Shown here: in pieces, positions 12,825 to 24,557 of the stretch
How the letters are laid out: the number at the start of each line of letters is the position of its first letter
How positions within the stretch are numbered: the stretch's first letter is position 1
Assembly (NCBI GenBank): GCA_011033025.1
Contig: WFMF01000562.1
Coordinates: forward strand, 39,488 to 103,487
Source of the DNA: Beroe forskalii
Taxonomy: Eukaryota; Ctenophora; Nuda; Beroida; Beroidae
Length of the DNA: 64,000 bases
Direction of reading: 5' to 3'
The notes under the pieces: generated by a model
Seen by the model: only the letters and a program-made list of their open reading frames with translations
What the model was told of the DNA's origin: nothing
The model's database searches: none
Translations under genes and position numbers: made by a program

Positions 12825-15432
12825 CCCATATTCTCCCGAACCTCGAAAACGTCAATCTTTTGAGCTGATTTTTTGTCTGAAGACTAGTATAACCCTAACT
12901 AAGGTTTGAGGAAAGTTTTGAGCCCCAACCATCTTCTGCACGTGCGCGGCGGCCCGTACTATATATAGGACGTTATTTGAAAAATACCCTTAGCTGTACT
13001 TTATAAAGGACATTATTTCAAATATGATGTACTATATATAGTACGGGTCTCATAAAACGTAGTAGGGAGTCAATAAGTGGACAATCCGGCGAAATTTACA
13101 GATGTTTTCAAACATATTGAAGGAAAAACTGGAGCAAAAACTTATTTTGGTCCTATGAAAGTGTACAAATGACTCTCTGACTCCTGGCAACTGTATACTG
13201 ACCCCTGATGAACCTCTCCTGACCCCTTGGTTAATGGTAAACCTCTCCTGACCCCTTGGTTAACCAGCTCCTGACCCCTTGGTTAACCTCTCCTGACCCC
13301 TTGGTTAACCAATAACCACTCCTGACCCCTTGGTTAACCTCTCCTGATCCCTTGGTTAACGCCTCTGACCCTTAGTTGGCCTCTCCTGACCCTTGGTTAA
13401 CCTCTCCTGACCCCTTATGTTAACCTCTCCTGACCCCCTTAGTTTAACCTCTCCTGATCCCTTGGTTAACCTCTCCTGACCCCCTAGTTAATGGTTAACC
13501 TCTCCTGACCCCTTGGTTAACCTCTCCTGACCCCTTGGTTAACCTCTCCTGACCCCTTGGTTAACCTCTCCTGACCCTTTGGTTAACCTCTCCTGATCCC
13601 TTGGTTAACCTCTCCTGACCCCTTGGTTAACCTCTCCTGACCCCTTGGTTAATGGTTAACCTCTCCTGATCCCTTGGTTAACCTCTCCTGACCCCTTGGT
13701 TAACCTCTCCTGACCCCTTGGTTAACCTCTCCTGACACCTTTGTTAACCTCTCCTGACCCCTTGGTTAATGGTTAACCTCTCCTGACCCCTTGGTTAACC
13801 TCTCCTGACCCCTTGGTTAACCTCTCCTGACCCCTTGGTTAACCTCCTGACCCCTTAGTTAACCTCTCCTGATCCCTTGATTTAACCTCTCCTGACCCCT
13901 TGGTTAACCTCTCCTGATCCCTTGGTTAACCTCTCTGACCCCTTAGTTAACCTCTCCTGACCCCTTGGTTAACCTCTCCTGACCCTTGGTTAACCAGCTC
14001 CTGATCCCTTGGTTAACCTCTCCTGACCCCTTGGTTAACCCCTGACCTTGGACCCCCTTTAACCTCTCCTGATCCCTTGGTTAACCTCTCCTGACCCCTT
14101 GGTTAACCTCTCCTGATCCCTTGGTTAACCTCTCCTGACCCCTTGGTTAACGCCTCTCCTGATCCCTTGGTTAACCTCTCCTGACCCCTTGGTTAACCTC
14201 TCCTGACCCCTTGGTTAACGCCTCTCCTGATCCCTTGGTTAACCTCTCCTGACCTATGAAAGTGTACCAATGGCTAAATAAATGGACAAGACGTGTTGAT
14301 AAGCGATTGAAAATGGTCAGTTTAAATAGTGATCAGACGGTGGTCCAGAGGGATCAGTTGGGGGTTTGTATACACGTACTAGTTCATGTTTGCACGGCAT
14401 TTAAATTAATCATTCAGTAACTTTTTAACTTGGAGGAGGGAAGTTGATATAATTTCCTGTAAATGCAGTTCAAATAGACGCCAGGCATTTGCGAGGTGAT
14501 GTCCAGTGGCCCCTGTGCTGGCAATTGGCAGTGTCCTTATCCATTGAAACGAGGCTCAATCAATGCGAATATTACCACAATATGATAGATGTAGACACCA
14601 CTTGGTAGAATGTAAACTGTTTTCATACATGTTGATTCCTGGGCAAAATAGACTCCGCTGGTGGACTGAGGAGTTCGTTATGAACTATTTTTCGCTAATG
14701 TAGAACACATGCATGATATAGGAGCAGAGTTCACTTGCGGAGCAAATTCTGCTAACAACTTCCATCAGTAGAATTGATTGACGGACAAAAACTCCACTAC
14801 AGGCTTTACTCCATGGTGGTTTTTACTCTGCAGCAAACTTTTTTTGGTGCTAAAGGCCCAATCAAGTCCACCAAACATATTTAAGTGAGCTTTAGCCGAG
14901 TCTGTTGAGGCTTATATGTCGAGATACGTGCTATATGTAGAGCATTATTCAAAATTAATGTCCTACATATAGTACGTGCTATATTAGGACATAAATTTTC
15001 ATATAATGTCCTACTTATAGGACGTACCAGATATAGTACGTCTATTTTTCAAATAACGTACTATATATAGTACACTCAATTATGCATGAATTTTATGCAA
15101 TTATGCATTTCTTATATACAAAATTTAACCGCCCATAATTATTTGCACATGCCTTGGCTATCGATAACAGGTAAAAAACAAGATTCATGCTGGTCCAAAT
15201 TTTGGGAAATATCACGCTAGGTCATGTTAATTGGAAATCATGAAAATTGTACCACTTTCTATGCATATATCATGCATTCAAAAAATAACCATGCATTCAG
15301 GTTTGTTTCTACGACCCAATACATCCTTCAGGCATGCAGTGCAAAAGAAATTGAGTAAAAATAACGTTTCTCTGCAAAATGAGGCTTCTATATAGTACCT
15401 GTCCTATATATAGGACAATGGGAGAATATGGG
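12825..15432. mobile_element. TTAA-flanked piggyBac-like non-autonomous element
   Basis: Inverted ends CCCATATTCTCCC (12825-12837) and GGGAGAATATGGG (15420-15432) are each directly bordered by TTAA (12821-12824 and 15433-15436). TTAA duplication with CCY-starting ends is the piggyBac signature; Kolobok and Sola3 also use TTAA. Subterminal zones at both ends carry GTACTATATATAGTAC-type palindromes. The middle is filled by a 22-bp minisatellite. There is no transposase frame. Confidence 0.85.
13190..14255. repeat. Minisatellite, 22-bp unit containing CTCCTGACCCCTTGGTTAA
   Basis: About 45 tandem units with C/T changes (GACCCC or GATCCC) and occasional inserted GGTTAA or shortened units. It lies wholly inside the TTAA-flanked element. 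Confidence 0.95.
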
Positions 15433-15469
15433 TTAAGGCTGAAACGAAGTATAAGTTTGTACATGAGTA

Positions 15470-16279
15470 GGGGAAATCACGGTCAAATGGGATACCTTGG
15501 TTAAGTCAAAAATTTAAATTGAATCTTAAGCTTTTATACTCAAATAGTCCAATAAAGTTACTTATTATAGTTGTCTTGATCATATAATCAATGGTTTAAT
15601 CGCTCATAGTGGTTTCTTTTGTGGTTATAGACGAATCAATTTTGACCCCAAAAATTTGGTCAAATGGGAATGTTTGGTCAAATTGGATAGTGTGCCCTAA
15701 TCAGCCAAAAAGCTCTACATCATGATTTCCGTCTTCATATGTTCTTCAGAAAGATATAAACTCTAGGGATAATATGATTTGATGGTATCAAACTGTAGGA
15801 TATTAATGCTATTGCATCCATTATTTTCTGGTATCCCATTTGAACAAATATACAAATATACAGTAAAATGCAATACCATTTGACCAAAATCCCATTTGAG
15901 GGAAACAAATTTATATTGATGGCTGGAGGAAAAACTCAAAAATTTGGCATCATAATTACTTTAGGTACAAGACAGGGTAGTATACATAGAGAGTAAATAT
16001 TCCAGAACACGAATAACCAAAGAATGAACTGAACTGACGCACTGAAACAAATTTATAGACAGTTTTTTTCAGTGGTTGATCCAAAAATATTTTAATTTGA
16101 TGCATTTTTTTGAAAATATCAAAAATATCTTTAAATCCAAATAAAGTGAATCCATTTTTTCTTTCTGAAATGGTTCCTAAGGGAAATCTTAATGATGAAA
16201 TGGGGTTGAAATATGCTGAAATAGTGCCCTTTTCCGATTTCCCATTTTACCAAATTTCCCATTTGACCGTGATTTCCCC
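15470..16279. mobile_element. TA-flanked 810-bp element with GGGGAAATCACGG ends
   Basis: GGGGAAATCACGGTCAAATG at the left and its reverse complement at the right (ending CCGTGATTTCCCC) are bordered by TA at 15468-15469 and 16280-16281. The interior holds several more TCAAATGGGA/TCCCATTTGA blocks in both orientations. No transposase is present. It begins only 37 bp from the right end of the piggyBac-like element. Confidence 0.82.
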
Positions 16280-16281
16280 TA

Positions 16282-19200
16282 CCTACATGGAACATTAATT
16301 TCATATCATTCATTAATTTTCACAGAGATATCAATTCAAGACAATATCCCTGACATGGATCACAAATCCATACTATTAAACCAGTTTTGGACCAGTTTAC
16401 TAGCATTGGTTCTATGCATTGGGGCTTGGATCCATGCCTACATTGGTAATATTGAAGAAATTCTAGTTGCAATCCATAATCCATGCTACATTTCATGAAT
16501 CTACACTTTTGAACTGGTCTTTTATAGGTCCTATAGTGTGGGTCCATGCTTCCAATCCATAAGCAAACTGGTAGGCTAATGGTATGCTACCAGTTTTCTG
16601 GAGTGGATCTCTGCAAAACGAACTCATCAGGAATAATCCTTGTCACATTGTGCACATGCCATACTTCTCCGTCTTGCTGAGACTTCCACCTCGTCACAGT
16701 CTGATTTTAACAATTATGTCTTTGATGTTCACTTGAAAAATGTCTTTGAAAATCACTTTAACTGATATTAAGTTCTATACCATTAGTAAGTTAGTATAAC
16801 ATCAGTGGCTCCTATCTATTTCTTTATTCAGCATATACCTAGTCAATCTTCTTCATATATTGTATGATAAATTGTATAATGGGTTGCTAAAGTACTAAAT
16901 GAATCTCATTACTCGTATAGGCATATACACACTGCTGCATATACCTACAGCAATGTGTTATTACGTCATAATAAGTTTTTAATGGGCGCTTATTGCTAAC
17001 AAAGGTTAGTTTCGACCTCCTGCCACCTTCATTAAACTTAGTGAGCAGTAGGTCTCTAACGATTATGCATTATTAATGCCTACTGGAGGCATGTGCTGAT
17101 TTCATAATTAACTTTTTGTTACTTACGTTTGCCTATCAGTAAATGTTCACAGCTGGCCAAGCTATAAGGTCTTCAAGGTCCTCCAGTGACTTATGACATG
17201 TTTATTGTTGTTGAATACATGCAAAGAATACATGCTAAGATGTACATTAGGTCTACTATGGGGTCTGGTGTAACTAGGCAAATGCCAACTGTTCCTCAAC
17301 AGCGACAGTCATGATATGAGATCTTCTCGCCTACAAAATACATGATAGCGATAATGACAATAGGTACTGACTATTTTGTAGGTAAATGTTGTTCATATAT
17401 TCATGATATATTGCCTCTTGTATACCTACCTACCTACTGTCGCTGCGAGGTTGCATTGAACTATTTGTAAATATTGGTACACAAAAGATACATGACTCTC
17501 CAATGCTGCATAGCAAATGACCATGATATGCTCATCAATAGCAAACTAAGCATACCTCTTCTCTAAACGTCCTTTAATAAGCCCTAGCTGCCGGGTCCGA
17601 AGTATTGAGTTGCTGAGTTGGCAGTTAATTCATCTTACTGTTGACATGAATAAACAAAGACAGATGCTTTATTTGAGATGGACAATAGCTTTATTTGTGT
17701 GGAATTTAGAATTTTGGGATAATTACCCGTTGCACAATGCACATCATTGGCAAAATGTCACGTATTTACAGCTACAGTATTACCGTTTCAAGCCATGCGA
17801 TCTATCCTTGGACGTAAGCTCTATATCCGAAACATTTCTTTGTTCCCCATTATAAATATATATACCTCGGACCGCAGATAAAAATACCTGATCTTCGTCA
17901 CATACTCTCTCCATAACTGAAGTTCTGACTACTGAGGTTTTTTTACTACGAAGATAGCAACATATAATATTTCGCTTCGAATTAACGTACGGCTATATAT
18001 GTAAGTTTACAGCAAGACGCTCAGTAACATTCGAGCTACGAATGTTAGTATATCTGATGAAACAAATATCTAGTCTTGCCCTCATCTTTTTTCTACTACG
18101 ACGTTTTGGTACGCTCTAAGCTATAACAATATAACCTTTCATCTTATTAACCTTCTGTAAGTTCATTGTACATGCTTGCAAGGCTACTAAGTATAACTGG
18201 TGAAACGAATGTTGGTCCTTTTTAAAATTCCTTTCCTGCTGTTTTAGTATTTCGTCACTTCCTCGAGATTTCAACGATATTTCTGAAATTTCTGAAATTC
18301 ATTCTGCCACCGTGTCTCACTATCAAATATTACGCTCGCTTTCCATATTTTAGACTCTCTTCAGGAGCCGGATATGGATGGATTCCTCAGTATAAAGGCT
18401 GGTAATGTCGGAATGAATGTCTTTCATTCCAACAAAAAATAGTACCTTCCACCACGCTGCTATCTTTTTTCCGAGAATCGAGTGCCACATCAAAGATAGC
18501 TGGGCTGGTATTACATAGAATATATTTTTTTCAATCCTAATATTTTTTACCATGGAGGTTGTCATGTCACAATTTTCTCTACATACCTGATTACGAAACG
18601 AGTATATTATATAATTTTCAAGAATTCTGTCCGCTGTAAATTACATGAAAACATAGATCATCACCGGAATTTGTATACTTAACTCCGTTAGATGTACATC
18701 CAATCAAACCTTTAATGAAAACCAACTATGTGATAGGATAGGAAAAATTCAGCCCAGAAATCATTCAGTCTCATTCCAATTTTCAGTCATCTCAGTAAAC
18801 TTTATTGCCATATCATTTTAAATCGGAAGTCTACCGTTACAGGAGTTCGTCACGCTTTTGCCTCACCAAAACCTGCTGAGTATGGTCTTGAGAGATTTGT
18901 CAACACTTTATAAAGTTTATATATAAGCGGACCACTCTGAAAGACGTAGACCTCTCCTCGGGTATTCGAGCAGTCCGAACGGATATATTGGTTATTTCAA
19001 AGTACTACTAAAACAAGTTACATCATCGCGCAAAGGTTTTTTTACTTTTTTGTTTCCCCCTTAATTCCATTGGCGCTTCTGTCTTTGTTTTTTGTTGGAG
19101 GATTATATATACGAGTTTGTGTTTTGTTTTCTATGTTTGATTAAATCTATATTCGTGTGTTGCAAACTGGGATATAGTTGTTGAGCTGGCGATTATTGCT

Positions 19201-20275
19201 GGACAACGCAAAGTGCAGAGAACTCGTCAATTTTCGGAGAAATGTTCGTTATTATGATAATTTATGTAATTATGTGTGCCGGCATACAAGCCTAACGTTT
19301 GGCGTTAGCCTATACAGCGCTGATCAATAACTTCCTCGTTTCTTTACGCCTATCATTTTACAGAGGTTTTGTGTATAAAAAGCCCTTTTGTTACGATTTG
19401 TTCCCTCTTTTTTCCTTATATCATTCTTTTGCTTTAGTTTAATGCAACTCGTCAATATGCAGAATTACAGAGATGTGAACATCGTGCACAACAGATAGGA
19501 ATGCTTTGTTGGATATATCTCTGACATTTCGCCACAAAACACTTCGCTGATTACCTGCTTTTTCAAGCACAAAAAAGCGCCGCATCGCAAAGTTTACCCA
19601 CTATTGTACGCTCCTTAAGTATATTCTTAGCGCGGTACTTGGCATTTGTTGAAGTAATGAAATATTTGGAAGAAACCCTATGAAGAGTGCCAGTGATATA
19701 AGTAAAGCGTTTCATAACAATGTATTATATACGACAATTGTTGAAGTTATTTGGAACTTTGTCCTGCTTTATTCGAAGTTTTTTGAAGATTACCGATCAC
19801 TGGTATTAGGTGTCAGGGATATCCCGCCTTTCATCGCCTACTTAAGGCGTTTAATAACGTTTATATCTGCTGCTGTATTTATATTAAATGAACTTTTTTT
19901 TCTTTTTCACCTGAACGCCGACTGTTTGACAGTGGTATTTGCCTTGTTGATATCAAGGACCTGATGATATGGGTTTTCTGCCAGTTTTAGTTTGGAACTT
20001 TAGAACTTTGTAGCAGTGTGATGGTTAGTGATCAGCTTGATTTTTCACTGAAAGCACATTGTATTTTATTCCGATTAATTGCGTTAACACCTACATCCGA
20101 GCAGGCGCAATCAATCTTTTACTAAATTTTACTGCCGCTTATATACAAATTCATGAGCGATAATTCTTCATTTCTGTCTCACGAAAATACATTTTTTTGC
20201 GAACGAAAATACGTTTTTAAATCAATGTGTCTCACGTTTTGTAACGTAGCTCACTTCCCCAGGACTTATCATGTA
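16282..20275. other. Non-coding stretch without recognised genes
   Basis: No exon pair with consistent phase was found. The longest frames (17610-17855, 19680-19964 plus; 18350-18565 minus) lack recognisable domains or supporting splice sites. Confidence 0.35.
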
Positions 20276-20433
20276 CCTTAGCATTACGTAATTGTTGTGC
20301 ACTTAATTAGTGCGACTTTCAATTGAACAAAACATTATGAGAACACAATGTCAGTAAGTTCGCACTTAATTAGTGCAAGTCTATCAAAAACGCAGCAATA
20401 TATTTTTTTACGCAGTTCTTTTATGTGCTAAGG
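20276..20433. mobile_element. 158-bp TA-flanked miniature element, CCTTAG family (copy 3)
   Basis: CCTTAGCATTACGTAA at the left and a matching TGCTAAGG at the right are bordered by TA (20274-20275, 20434-20435). The interior has two copies of GCACTTAATTAGTGC, itself a palindrome. A CTTCCCCAGGA sequence lies on both outer sides, about 20 and 10 bp out. Confidence 0.65.
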
Positions 20434-20573
20434 TAACATTCTTCCCCAGGATGCTTTCAGCTCATGTCATGACGGAAAGGTGAATGTTAAATCCGTTCTA
20501 CCCGCGGTGGAAGGAATACCTATAATCAGGACAGATAGACAAAGCAGACGGCAGACAGTGGACAGACAGTGGA

Positions 20574-20670
20574 ATGGTATTTTGTCTGACGGGCAAAGGG
20601 GGCATTAATTTCAGCGAAGTGCGGTACTCCAATGAGAATACTAATGATAACATCTACAACATTCCAGCAG
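20574..20670 (+). CDS. Candidate single exon, unknown product
   Basis: Frame from ATG reading MVFCLTGKGGINFSEVRYS and on to NIPA. It ends at a good donor, CAG followed by GTGAGG, in phase 1. I found no convincing downstream partner exon, so this may be chance. Confidence 0.2.
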
Positions 20671-21640
20671 GTGAGGACTTCTCACTGAGAATTCTTAGAT
20701 TTGCTTGTTTTGCTTTCGTATTTTACTTGGAATGTGTAAAATTATATATTGGGTTGTGAAAAATTATGTATTGGGCTGTGAAATACCACTATTTCTTTAA
20801 GCTACTACGGGAGTAATGTTTATGTCAGATAATCATGCCGTCTGCGGACTGCGTTATAAAATCAAATGTGATCATTACACAACCTCTCCTCTTACCTGTA
20901 GGCTGTACCTACACTGATCTCCATTGTGAATCAAACTGAAAATCAGATCCCCGGATGATAATATGTACTCTCTTATCACAATTACTCTATATCCCATGCT
21001 GGTGACAGTGCGATGTACCCAAATCGCTGTATACAGTGGCTCGGTACCAGCAGTCTGCATTCTGCGTGTGTACACCTACCATGCTGTATCTGATTACTAT
21101 ATTCATGTTGTTTACCATTATCATCATGACAATGCAAATGAATGGAAATTACGCGGCGTTAGCCACCAAGGTCGGAGGCGTGCTCGTTTAATTCTCCCAT
21201 TATCAAATCTCCGACCTGCTGCGTTTAAACAACTCATTGCAGCGAGAAGGCTGGGCCATTAAATTATCTCCATGCAATTACACACATGACTCGTTCATCA
21301 TTGAGAATGGCTGAATTAATAAAGCGTGCTCGCCCATAATATGGACGCTTTGGAGCCTCTAATTTCTTGCTTTAAACCCTGATAATGACGCATACCACAA
21401 ACCCCTATCATTCGTATTCTACCTATCAGGTAGATGTACAAAACGTGATAAAAGTTCGTGTACACGCTCAGTGATCTGGCCGCATACACAACCAGATGTG
21501 TGGTCGTTGATCCATAATTAGTGTACATTTTCAGGCCATCAGAAGCGTACGATATAATACTAAGGTTTGGTTGTTAGGTCGGGAATCAAAATGAAAAGTA
21601 CGTGTCTTTATGTACACTTTCGGCGCCCCGGTCTGTCTAG

Positions 21641-21780
21641 AACTGTCTGTCTAATTGTCCGTCTGTCTGTCTGTCTGTCTATTGTCTGTCTGTCTGTCTA
21701 ACTAACTACTCATGCCTGAAGCTAGTGTCTGTCTATCCATCTGTCCGTCTGTATGTCTGTCTGTCCTTCTGTCTGTCTAG
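21641..21780. repeat. (CTGT)n microsatellite
   Basis: Imperfect tandem CTGTCTGTCTGT tetranucleotides, interrupted at about 21696-21725. Confidence 0.9.
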
Positions 21781-22159
21781 TGTCTAGAGCTGTGTGTAAT
21801 CTATCATGCAAACTCTGAGGGATCCTCTAATTCCACAAGTTTATAATCCTGTAGCTCTGGGAGCGATAACATACCAAGGAAAAATCCTGCTTATCCTGCA
21901 TCCTAGTGCTTTAGTGAATCGTGAATGCGCTTGAAAGTAGCCAAGTCTAGAATATAGCTACTGCAAGTAAAGAATTTCGCTAGAATATTGCGATGAATTT
22001 CGACAAAACCCTGGTCTCCTCGGAGCTCCAGAATGTTCAACTGTCGATATTAATAGGGGATTTGGTGTCACCAACACATATTCTCTTTCCTCTGGTAACA
22101 CTGGCTCTCCTGCGCCTGTCGCCTGTCATTCCTACACAGTCTCCATCCATAGGAGGGCA

Positions 22160-22220
22160 CGATGTCACACACACTGACATAACACACTGATTTACTGACA
22201 CACACACTGACACACACGTG
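22160..22220. repeat. CACACTGACA short repeat
   Basis: Several tandem copies of a CACACTGACA-like unit. Confidence 0.6.
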
Positions 22221-23060
22221 TCCTATGAAGCTACTCGCTTGGCTGGACCCCTGGAAGTAAGAGCTAGACGAATATAATGCACAGTTAAAAACTGGAACCA
22301 GAATTATCAGGCGCACTCAATAGTTTTCGGAGTCTTTCAGAATCCCATGATTTACTGAATTTTGTGGCTTCACCCACGGATATATGCACTGCAGGGCTCA
22401 CTAGGGTATACATACATGTCCGTTGACTTATTAAGTAATTACTGGTCGGGGTAGTAAGTTGGTTTAGCTTTACTCTTTCTAAAAGTCTCTCTGTGAAGGT
22501 GTACATACCAGCTGAGTGCGCCGCTACTCCTTCAGAAATACTGCGGATTCCTTTCTTTTCTCACACGGTTTTTTGAAGTCCAAGAACAGAAAATCGATAA
22601 TTGTCCGGAAGAAGAGTATAAATTCTGATAGTGTCAGCATTAATTCACCGGACAAGATATGGGTTCTTTTGTTAAATAAATCACGGTAGATATTGAGCTG
22701 TGTTAAAATATTATGTAGAAATGTTAAAATAATTCCTAGGTTGTCTTTGTATGTAATATGGATAGGTTAGGATATTCTATTGTGATAGCATATTATTTGT
22801 AGGCAAACACACACATGCACCAGTCATATAAACGAAGCCTGAATCGGTTGCGTTTGGTGGTGCATTCCACCGCTTAGAAATTATTCTACCCTACATTCTG
22901 TAGCAAAAACGAGCCGCAAAAACTCATACCGAAACGGCATAGCGGCAAACTGGCACTGCACCTGTTAGGCTGTTAATGGTCGAAGCCATTAACCAACAAG
23001 AAATTATAGGGTCGGGAATAAGACTGTGATGACACCTTTGCCTATTTTCCTCACCCAGGC

Positions 23061-24557
23061 ATGTCTCAGCCATTCACTGAAACCCTTTCAGGGCGGATGG
23101 TTCTGAACAGAGAAAAGGGGTGTCTGATCTTCAAGTACTCTTGGCTCTACATGATGTCAAGGAGCTTCGAGGTTCCGATCAACTGCGTAACTCATTGCAA
23201 ATTAAGTTGATTAGTTGAAAATTCAAGGAGCAAAATTTACCTCCAATTAGCTGACATAGATTCTATTCGTCTTGTTTTTAGTAAATCAACCAGTGTTAAT
23301 TGTATAATTCAGAAATTAAACTTCAGTGGTGAAATAATTTTGAAATCACCTTTCAGTTATTGGACAGAGATGAAATAGAAAATCATCCTTTTTATGAAGA
23401 TTCGTCGCGATGCTTTAGAAAATGCTTCAAATCAAAGCATCGGATTGTGGAACTGAGGTGAGTCCAGCATTATGCTATCTGATGTTTCATTATAAAGTTA
23501 TCATTTTAATGTGCAAGTTGAGATTATCTCGAAATGTTGTTTAAATAATCGTCAAATTTTGGGGAGACTGGTTCTATGGAATTAGTCTGCTCAGGTTTTT
23601 TTTAATAAGATTTCTGAGTTTATAGTCTGCAACCTTTCAATTTAATCTGATATTTTACTATTTATTTCATCTAAAGTTACTCGCTATAATACATGCACTG
23701 AACCATGTTAAATCACTCTTAAATTAAAGAAAGTGTTTTGCCTGGTGTGTGTATTAGTTTCAACAGATTATACAATTGACAGGTTTTTGAACAAAATATA
23801 CCTTTACACCTGAAAACCTAGCTGTTTTTAATGGTTCTTTTTACGTCAATAGTCACGTGACAATTTAGTTGACAGGTATTCGTTCTAACTTCAGCCGGCG
23901 TCAGCGAATCGGTTGTCAAGGAGGTCAACGAGTGGTTCATAATTGATATCAAAAAACAGGTGTAGAAAATTATTTTTCAAGCTTCCATCCAAATTCTAAA
24001 AATATACGACACCAACCGGCGCTAACTTAAATTAAAGTAAAATAACGTACTGATATGGTGAAGTTAGGAAGTAATTTACATGCCGCTCCAAAAATTAAAC
24101 TTAAATTCGGCTCAATTGTTTATGACAGAAAACGTGTATTATTGAATTCATAGTTCTGTCATTTCCGTAAAATAAGTACATTGCTATCAAACACCAAGCG
24201 GAATTTTCACATTTTAGAACTTTAGAATTCACCGCGATTTGAAAAATTACCTAGTTACTTGATGCCCTGTATGTGAAATTTCTATCAGAATTCACTGCTC
24301 TCTGCTGAGTTAAAACAGAAAACTTCCTACTAATAACTCGTTAAAATATCCCAGAGTATTGTTGTTGTGAAACCTGTGACATGGGGCTGGCATGTCCCGG
24401 CATTATCAACTTTTTACATTTTAATTTGTATTAGTAATTACTAATATTTTTAACAATAATACCGATTATGTTTTTATCGAAACCTTATAGAAATTCATTC
24501 CAGGTTTACGGAAGGGGTGGTAACGAAACTAGTGACGATAAAACTGCGGAAGTATAA
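23061..24557 (+). CDS. Uncharacterised small four-exon protein
   Basis: Four plus-strand exons join in phase. They are 23061-23186 (from ATG, ends at donor GTAACT), 23357-23457 (after TTTCAG, donor GTGAGT), 23905-23959 (after GTCAG, donor GTGTAG) and 24504-24557 (after TTCCAG, ending at TAA). The predicted protein is 111 residues and Cys- and charge-rich, with no signal peptide evident. Recognisable parts are LLDRDEIENHPFYEDSSRCF in exon 2, ESVVKEVNEWFIIDIKKQ in exon 3 and a C-terminal GNETSDDKTAEV. No family is recognised. Exon 1 is preceded by TCACCCAG, so it may be an internal exon of a longer gene. A second frame over exon 1 is also open but does not fit the splice phase. Confidence 0.5.

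Noticed and set aside
19680-19964. 94-codon plus-strand frame MKSASDISKAFHNN...
   Set aside because: Starts with ATG but has no recognisable domain and no splice or conservation support; length is compatible with chance in AT-rich DNA.
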